In this document: positions 58,101 to 64,000 of the stretch, one piece after another
Position numbering within the stretch: the first letter of the stretch is position 1
Layout: each line of letters starts with the position of its first letter
Assembly: GCA_000507305.1 (NCBI GenBank)
Contig: DF239847.1
Span: 62,001 to 126,000, forward strand
DNA: 64,000 bases
From: Breviolum minutum Mf 1.05b.01
Lineage: Eukaryota > Sar > Dinophyceae > Suessiales > Symbiodiniaceae
Direction of reading: 5' to 3'
The notes under the pieces: generated by a model
The model's input: only the letters and a program-made list of their open reading frames with translations
Databases searched by the model: none
What the model was told of the DNA's origin: nothing
Program-made: the position numbers and the translations under genes

Positions 58101-61100
58101 CAATTGCTATGTTTGTAGTGATTACTCCTTTCAGGATTTTTATCAGGCTTGCTACATATTTAGGCTGGGAGGGATCAATCCAAGTTACTAGATTTCAGTA
58201 GACACTGCTAGATGTTAGAGGTAGATATTGTTGGGGAAAGTGAAAGGGACATCTAGTATTTCTATTTCTGAGGACAATTATGCAGTAGGTAGTTAACACC
58301 TTTGATTCTTGCAGTTGCTGGTTCTAATATAAGACCATTTGAATGATGGAAGAACTACCACCCTCAACTGGTGTAGTAGGAGAGTAATATGGGACATGTG
58401 GCCGTTACCCTTGAGATAGTATAGGGGAGTTGTTTATTCTCCAACCAGAATCGACCGATTCAGAGGGTAAGATCATGTGAGATAAAATGCAAAACTTCAA
58501 TATGCATGAAAGGCATGATATATCCATATTCCAACACTCAATCGTTGAAACTGTGCCGTTGCTTATTCAACTTGTTCCATGATTGTTGAACCTCTGACAA
58601 GGTGTTCAGAGAATTCTATTCATGATCATTAACTAGGTGGTGGCTTCAAATACTTTTTATATTCACCGCTACTTGGGAAAATGGTCCACTTTGACAAGCA
58701 TATTTTTCAGATGGATGGTTCAACCACCAACCATCCTGACCTGTTGGAGCTGATCCGGAGTGACGGTCCTACTATGTTGATGGATGTTTTCTACATCTGA
58801 AATCAAACTCCAGGAATATCCGTGATTCTTCCAGACCCTGTGGTGTATGATATCAAGTCGTCACTGGGAGTGACCCGTAGATAGCTGCGTCAAATTATAG
58901 CAACCTCACCTCAAAAGGTGGCCTGAGGAAGGGAAATTCCGCAACATAAACATTTGGCCATGATAGATGATATCCATGTTTCAACCCTAAAATTTCCCCC
59001 ATTTGATTTTTTTCACAGAAAATCCCAATCTTGGACCCCAAAAAACTTTCAGGTCCTGCCATGCTGGAGCACCATGTCAAATCACTGGCCTCACAGGAAG
59101 CAACTTAAGGACGTGGATTCAACTTGTTGATCTTGTGGTATTTGGATTTGGATGCTTCCAAATTGGAAGGGAAACTGTGATGAATTTTAGCCTTAGGAAA
59201 ATCAGAAAATCACCTTAAACATGTCATTTGCAGCTTTGATGAATTTTTAGATGCAATAAAAATCCAAGGTTTGGGAAGCGAAATGGGGAAATAGTTTCAG
59301 GGTATCTGTAGTTTCTGGGACTGATGCGGTGCAAACCGTCAAGTAGGACAACATCAAGGTAAACAAGCTAGATGATACTCTTGATTGATAAACTCCTGCA
59401 ACACTGAGTAAAGGAATTACAGGATGTCAATCATCGTGTTTGTTAACCGGTAGGGGTTTAATTTACCTCGCTGGTGGATGGCCTTTTTTGGACTTGATGC
59501 AACCTGCTAGATACTAGATTTTCAAAGTATGTGAAAATCAAGTACACATCTGGTAGAGGGATTTCCTTTCCAACTACTTGAGGAACTCATTAACATTTTG
59601 GGGAGGAAGTTGAAGTTCTCAGCCCTTTGGATCATGACCGCATCACAGAAGACATTCAAACACCAGAAGATGTGATGGATAGAAATGGCATTCCGGCCCC
59701 CGACAAAAAATCAGGGAGATGCAGGTGAGTGAAGGTTCAATCCCGAAGATTCTGTCAGGAATGGAGATCTTATCAAGATCCTTACTGCTTGTGGTGCAAC
59801 AGGTCAAGAGGTGCAAAGGGTGAAGGTCATATGATGAAGATTCAAGATGTCTCAATGCAGGTTTGGATCAATTGTATGGCTATACCCTAACAAGAACGTG
59901 TGATACATTAAGCATTTGTCACTAAATAGAATTCAAGCAAACATAGATTGGATATAACTAACTTACATGGATGATATATATCAGAAGATATTTGATCTCA
60001 AGTCTTGGCTGGGTCAATGAATGCATTCTCATGGATTTTTCTCTATGTCTCTACAACTCTCGTTGTGTAGATATGGCTGTTATTTGGTGCACGGCTGACC
60101 GCTGTTTGTATGAATCGAGAGCATCACCTGAGAAGGCAATACGCCAAGGATATTGAAATGTTTCAGGTGCTTGGGGTGCCGAACAATGCCACATCACTAC
60201 CCTCGTCCCACACTCAGTACATGTGGACCAGTGATATTGGAGGGGCTTTGTGGAGCCAGGGATGATAGGTGCTCAATTTGTTTCATATTTTTTCCATATT
60301 TGCTCGATAGTTGTTCCATTGTTGTTTCATGTTTTTTTCATTTTGTTTTGATATGCTTTCCATATGTTTTACTTCTCTTTTATATATATTTCGATTTTTT
60401 CCCACTGGCGAGCTCTTTACAGTTGGAGCAGCCCCCCCAAAAAATATCCATGTGTTTTACGGGCAGTATATTGTCTTATTGAAGTGACCTGAAGCCTATG
60501 TCATAATTTGTGTATGTAACAAACAGTGGGCGGAAAATGGCCCCAACATGCAACTCATTTTCCGGCTCCAAACGTCCATTTCCATGATTCTTACTAAACT
60601 CTATATAGTTTTATAGTTTTCATTATTTTGCGTGAAACCAAAACCTTTTCTGAATCTCAATGGGCCCCTTAAGGCGTCATTTTGAAGGCTCACATGTCCG
60701 TGGGCAATTTTGTTGGGACTTTGAAAACCATCAGGACAAGTATGGGCCAAAGCTTCTCCTGGGGCGTCACGAACCTCATTGAGGCGAATAACGATGGTTG
60801 GTTGGTTGGGTGATGCAGATGATGTTCAGCCTGTAAATTGTGATGATGGGTGATCTCCAAGATTTTTCAAGCACAATGGCTATTCATCTTTTTTTTATTG
60901 TTTTGTTGATTCGAAGAGGTACTTGCAGTGTATTTGTGTTTTGGCCTTTCAAAAGCCTTTCGCTCCACTTCCTGTTTCATGATTGCTTTTCAATGCTAAA
61001 CTCTCATCCTTTCGTTTCAGAGTTTCATGCTACATATTGATTTCGGTCTTCGCAAGACCCAAGACCATCCAGAATTGCTCGCATGCCATGTGGGCGATGC

Positions 61101-63737
61101 CTTAGCAATAAGATTTTCCTAGGCCCTAAGCTTTTCCATCTTGGCTATGGATCAAGATTGGGGTGCAAACGGGAGCACCAGCATGATCATATTTGATATT
61201 GGAGGATCCAACTCCCCATACCCATATTGCCACCCTGAGGCCCAGTAGTGCTTTTTTGGATGGGGCACATAGTGTCACAATAGCAATACATTTGCAATAC
61301 AACAGTCTACAAACCTATTCTTAAATTGTGATTGATATTTTTAAGCTTCGATCTTAGAACAACATAGCTGAGATAAATACTGTAACCAGATTTAGTACAA
61401 AAAAGCAAAAAGAAACACCACAAAAAGGTTTAGGGTCGTCTTTCAAAGGAAGGACAAGGAACGCAGCAAGAAGGTTGCACAAAAATACCTTTCCCGATTC
61501 AGGTGTTATAGCTGCCCACCCTCTCACACACACCAGCCGGTGGCAGGCCGTAGTTGGGGACTACAAGATGTGCCAATGCTTAGTTGATGTCCCTGTGGGA
61601 ATGTTGTCAATAATTTCCATTGTAGTATCGATGTAATAGTTGCATTTATATATATATATATGTACATGCATTCATAGTGAAGGCAGGTGTCTATTTATAG
61701 TCGTGGCTATGTGTATATATGTATACTACATCATACCAATTAGCAACGCATGTAGAATTATGTATCAGATTATATAGTATTGTATTTATTTACAGCCCTA
61801 GATGAAGGTACCAAACGACGACATATTTGGTCATGTTTAGTATTGATGTCATCCATGTTGGACAATTACATCTACCTTCCCTGAAACTAACAAAGCACCT
61901 GAAAATGGATGGTTGGAAGACTATATACTTTCCTTTTGGGATGGTAAATGGTTACAAGTTACAAAGACTACTTTCCTTTTGGGAAGATGACTTTTCAGGG
62001 GAAAACTGTTAAACTTTGGGTGGCTTCCATGCTCAGGTGTTGGTGCCCTTATGGCAATTCTGATGGCTGCACCGCTAATGCACACTTTGCTACCGAGGCG
62101 TGGATTGCTTAAACCTTGTAACGTTGGTTAAATCAATCTGTTCACTTTTACAAAGGGAACCCGTTTTTAAGCTTCACGATTTCCACTGGTTTTCCAGTGT
62201 TTAGGCAGAGCCGGTGATATCACCAATATCCTAATGATTTCAATGCCAAAGGTGACCATTTTAGGATTCTCAAGATGACTTGCTTCTTGAAATGGAAATC
62301 TCAAATCAACCTCGTGGGGTTGAGAGTAGCCAAAGGATTGTGATTTTGAAAACGAGGCTTAATGTTTTGGGACTCCTGGCTATGCGGCTATCCTTCTGAT
62401 GAAACGTGGGGATTTGTAATATGACCCTTCGTAAACGTTTCGAGAAATTGCACCTCTTTTACGTTCCAAGTTATTAGGGGATAAAGTCCAAGCTTGTTTT
62501 ATCAGGGTTTTTGCTATGCAAATAGGAATACTGTATGTTTAACCAAGGATGATGCTATGGAAAGGATGGCCTTTATGGAGGTCTTATTATGCCATCGGTT
62601 TGTTTGAGCCATTTAGCATCATTTTCATGTTCAGTACTTTCCACTCATGAACGATATGATGTATGATCTATCCTAGATATCTTATGTTATATATATATAC
62701 AGTGGCAGACCAGCACTTAGAATATGGAATCAATGATTTTTCGAGTTAATTAACTTTTCCGCCACGACGTCCCCGCGAAACGGCAAAGTGCAGATAGAAT
62801 ATAGAGCCCATGCAGATAGAATATAAGCTGTATAAAAACTATGAAAAAGAACAAAAATGCCAAGACTCAAAGTTGCAAACCTCTTGACGGAGGCTGAATT
62901 AGTTGCTTAAACCATGCTAGCCCATGCAGATAGAACATAAGCGATATGGTACTTATGAAAATGACCGAAGAAACACTACAACTCAAACGTGCGATCACTT
63001 GACAAAGGCTGAGTTTCCCATTGCTGTTGCTAAAGCATGCTCAAGACTTCTACAGGATGCAGATTGAAAGTCAATGGTCTTCGAAAAATAAAAGCTACAC
63101 TTTGTGTACACGCCGTAGCGGCGGAGGCTGCAGTATCATTACGAATCGTTACGTACAATACCAACGGAAAAGGACAAAAGTACATCCGGGAGTGCAGATA
63201 GAATATGGAGAGGTATCCATTAGCAATGGAAATGTGCTATGGCATTTGGAGATGGGAAAGCATCCAAAGAAAACAATTTGATTTTGAGGACTGTTGTCAT
63301 CAAGTTGGTGTTGATAGTGTTTGTGTTTTTTGAACCCATGGAGAGTTTGGTGAGGAATGTTATATACCACCTTGTAAGGGTTTTGTAGATATTTTATGGA
63401 AGTAAGTTCTGGATGATTCGTGGCATACTGCATTTTTCATCACATGTGTGATGTTTCATGCCGCATATTCTATCTCCACTGGTCGTCATATTCTATCTCC
63501 AGTCTCAAAAAGTTAGTTGATGCCATATTCTATCTCAATTAACTTTTTTTTTCACATTCTAACTGCTAGTCCGTGATAGTATATACATTCTAAAGATCTA
63601 TGATGCAATCCATGTTTTGTGATGTTTGTGTGATGTATGACACAAACCAAATACATGTAATATAGTACAGTATATATGTAGTGTACGTTGTATAACACCC
63701 ATCATTGAATCATCATCATCATCACCATCACCATCAC

Positions 63738-63777
<40 letters not shown>

Positions 63778-64000
63778 GAATCATCATCATCATTGAATCA
63801 TAATCATCATCATCATCGTCATCATCGTCGTCATCGTCATCATCGTCATCATCGTCATCAACAAACGTCACAAGGCTGGCACCTTAAGCATACGTGGCCC
63901 TGTGGATGTAGCCTTAAATGCCAGCTGTGTTGCTGGACAAACGCCCGAATGCGTGGCCCGAGAGCCTAGCTTGGGCAGTAGGAGGTGGTTTCGGATTTTT
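52100..64000 (+). CDS. tandem cysteine-rich CWC-repeat protein 2 (multi-exon, runs off the right edge)
   Basis: A second gene of the same family follows gene 1 in the same direction. Recognised exons run through at least two rounds of the module: CVQGLECK / LTNFTGVGLAEGD, FGNYRI-CWCKLGWDC, SCHAGAPCQITGLTG, VLGVPNNATS linker, GDYKM-CWCPYGNSDGC, AGTLSIRGP...CVAGQTPEC. Several junctions fit in frame to the base: 52160/53334, 55677/56382, 60249/61537, 61569/62037 and 62097/63875. The last exon reaches the window end still open. The frequent paired cysteines suggest an extracellular, disulphide-bonded repeat protein. Function is unknown to me. At least the PN-linker of the first module and a GP box between 56.4 and 59.0 kb are still missing. 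Confidence 0.7.
52355..52460. repeat. palindromic MITE-like element, family B
   Basis: The left arm TACCTTCCTGGGAACTAACA and the right arm GATATGTTAATTTCCTGGAG are complementary. A related half-arm lies just upstream at 52300-52345. Confidence 0.8.
53133..53226. repeat. GATCCCATATATA degenerate repeat
   Basis: Several units of GATCCCATAT with TA runs, just upstream of the exon at 53334. Confidence 0.75.
53334..53381 (+). CDS. CWC-repeat gene 2 exon: LTNFTGVGLAEGDKI
   Basis: The frame reads LTNFTGVGLAEGDKIK in phase 0/0 between CTCCACCGAG and the donor GTTCGT at 53382. T-[NG]-[FL]-T-G-x-x-L follows the second Cys of the C-x2-G-x2-C box in all other copies, so this exon completes the box begun at 52100. 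An upstream acceptor at 53323 would add SSTE if the GT donor at 52208 is used, and that combination is also in frame. Confidence 0.6.
55224..55324. repeat. palindromic element, family F
   Basis: Starts CCCATAGGATCCATG, and the right side carries GGTAGATATACCACACATGG. Confidence 0.65.
55638..55677 (+). CDS. CWC-repeat gene 2 exon: FGNYRI before the CWC box
   Basis: After GATTCTTGCCAACAG the frame reads GVALTAQFGNYRI and ends with a T before the donor GTTACG at 55678. The T plus GT of the exon at 56382 makes Cys, and the result is NYRICWCKLGWDC. This exact reconstruction of the signature across a 704 bp intron is strong support for both exons. Confidence 0.75.
56382..56416 (+). CDS. CWC-repeat gene 2 exon: CWCKLGWDCSST
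   Basis: The acceptor is GATGTGCTCAG at 56381. After the two bases completing Cys it reads WCKLGWDCSST in phase 0 to the donor GTTCCT at 56417, mirroring the CSE ending of the exon at 46212. A GTATCA at 56427 is an alternative donor. Confidence 0.7.
57418..57513. repeat. degenerate family A palindrome
   Basis: The left arm TACCCTCCTTGAAACTAACA is intact and the core has TTTTCCTTTTGGGATGGCCT. The right arm is eroded. Confidence 0.6.
58634..58732. repeat. palindromic MITE-like element, family D
   Basis: Starts TAGGTGGTGGCTTCAAATAC and ends GGTTCAACCACCAACC. It shares AGCATATTTTTCAGATGG with the copy at 11125. Confidence 0.8.
59053..59137 (+). CDS. CWC-repeat gene 2 exon: SCHAGAPCQITGLTG box
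   Basis: CCAAAAAACTTTCAG is a good acceptor. The frame reads SCHAGAPCQITGLTGSNLRT then WIQLVDLV, in phase 0 before GTATTT at 59138. It is the reference copy of the C-x2-G-x2-C / TG-L-T-G box, and phase 0 fits the phase 0 start of the exon at 60167. Confidence 0.75.
60167..60249 (+). CDS. CWC-repeat gene 2 exon: VPNNATSLPSSH linker
   Basis: After GAAATGTTTCAG the frame reads VLGVPNNATSLPSSHTQYMW then TSDIGGA, leaving TT before the donor GTGGAG at 60250. The TT plus the first base of the exon at 61537 makes Phe, and the reading continues FRWQAVVGDYKM. The linker is the counterpart of the FPNGAKTNT segment of gene 1. Confidence 0.65.
61537..61569 (+). CDS. CWC-repeat gene 2 exon: GDYKM before the CWC box
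   Basis: After CACACACACCAG the 33 bases read RWQAVVGDYK plus AT before the donor GTGCCA at 61570. The AT joins the first G of the exon at 62037 to make Met, giving GDYKMCWCPYGNSDGC. Such a small exon would be invisible without the conserved motif on its other side. Confidence 0.75.
61873..62023. repeat. family A palindrome with internal duplication
   Basis: Starts TACCTTCCCTGAAACTAACA and contains ACTTTCCTTTTGGGA twice. It ends 13 bp before the exon at 62037. Confidence 0.7.
62037..62097 (+). CDS. CWC-repeat gene 2 exon: CWCPYGNSDGCTANAHF
   Basis: The acceptor is CTTCCATGCTCAG. After one base completing Met the frame reads CWCPYGNSDGCTANAHFATE. To join the exon at 63875 in phase 0 the intron starts with GC at 62098 (GCGTGG), giving AHFATE-AGTLSIRGP, the expected module order. 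The spacing C-W-C-x7-C-x5-F is close to the YRLCWC exon of gene 1. Confidence 0.8.
62700..63579. mobile_element. mariner-like non-autonomous DNA transposon with subterminal repeats
   Basis: An 880 bp element flanked by TA on both sides (62698-62699 and 63580-63581). The termini are CAGTGGCAGACCAGCACTTA on the left and the diverged complement CTATCACGGACTAGCAGTTA on the right. The motif GCAGATAGAATAT occurs four times near the left half (about 62791, 62812, 62925, 63194), and ATATTCTATCTC occurs three times inverted near the right end (63464, 63488, 63525). I recognise no transposase, so it is probably mobilised in trans, if at all. Two ~120 bp segments starting at the second and third motif copies are related to each other. 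It sits in an intron of CWC-repeat gene 2. Confidence 0.7.
63709..63861. repeat. (ATC)n microsatellite with GTC interruptions
   Basis: About 50 triplets, ending 13 bp before the acceptor of the last exon. As a C/T-rich run it may serve as its polypyrimidine tract. Confidence 0.95.
63875..64000 (+). CDS. CWC-repeat gene 2 exon: GTLSIRGP and CVAGQTPEC boxes (cut by window end)
   Basis: After ACGTCACAAG the frame reads AGTLSIRGPVDVALNASCVA then GQTPECVAREPSLGSRRW and stays open to the edge. G-T-L-S-I-R-G-P followed 8 residues later by C-x2-G-x4-C shows that the GP box and the C-x2-G-x2-C box are neighbours and fixes the order of the module. The extra two residues between the Cys pair differ from other copies. 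Confidence 0.75.

Overview
The window looks like nuclear DNA of a dinoflagellate, most likely of the Symbiodiniaceae type. The evidence is scattered, mostly very short exons in a sea of introns, all readable genes on the + strand, introns starting with GC and apparently GA as well as GT, a degenerate non-LTR retroelement, and several families of ~100 bp palindromic elements. There are no bacterial-style operons, Shine-Dalgarno sites, tRNAs, rRNAs or CRISPR arrays that I could find. Most ATG-to-stop ORFs are chance openings in introns; the real coding signal is in short exons that ORF calling misses.

Layout. (1) 1 to ~3.14 kb: the 3' part of a LINE-like retrotransposon (reverse transcriptase, CCHC zinc knuckle, RNase H1), cut by the window edge and broken by frameshifts. 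(2) ~3.8 to at least 16.0 kb: a GH13 alpha-amylase gene, read from short exons that follow the linear order of the alpha-amylase catalytic domain, including the motifs carrying the catalytic Asp and Glu. Its 5' end and its last exons were not found. (3) ~16 to 34.9 kb: mostly repeats and anonymous DNA, with two well-bounded but unidentified candidate exons (19.5 and 29.7 kb). (4) ~34.9 to 48.4 kb: a multi-exon gene made of a repeated cysteine-rich module (C-x2-G-x2-C, then a TG-x-x-G-x-x-L-like stretch, a PN-rich linker, G-x-Y-x-[LIM]-C-W-C, then G-[TS]-[LI]-x-[VI]-x-GP), ending in a hydrophobic C-terminal segment and a stop codon at 48429. (5) ~52.1 kb to the window end: a second gene of the same family, head-to-tail with the first and running off the right edge. 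Splice phases join several of its exons exactly through the conserved motif.

Repeats. At least six palindromic MITE-like families recur through the introns, several with TA at both ends. Several copies lie within about 15 to 45 bp of a splice site, as do two microsatellites. An 880 bp mariner-like element with subterminal repeats sits at 62.7 to 63.6 kb inside the second cysteine-rich gene.

The most notable content is the pair of tandem cysteine-rich, probably membrane-anchored or secreted repeat proteins with the CWC signature. I recognise this as a recurring dinoflagellate protein pattern but know of no assigned function. Exon boundaries were derived by eye from splice signals, phase and motif matching and need transcript support.
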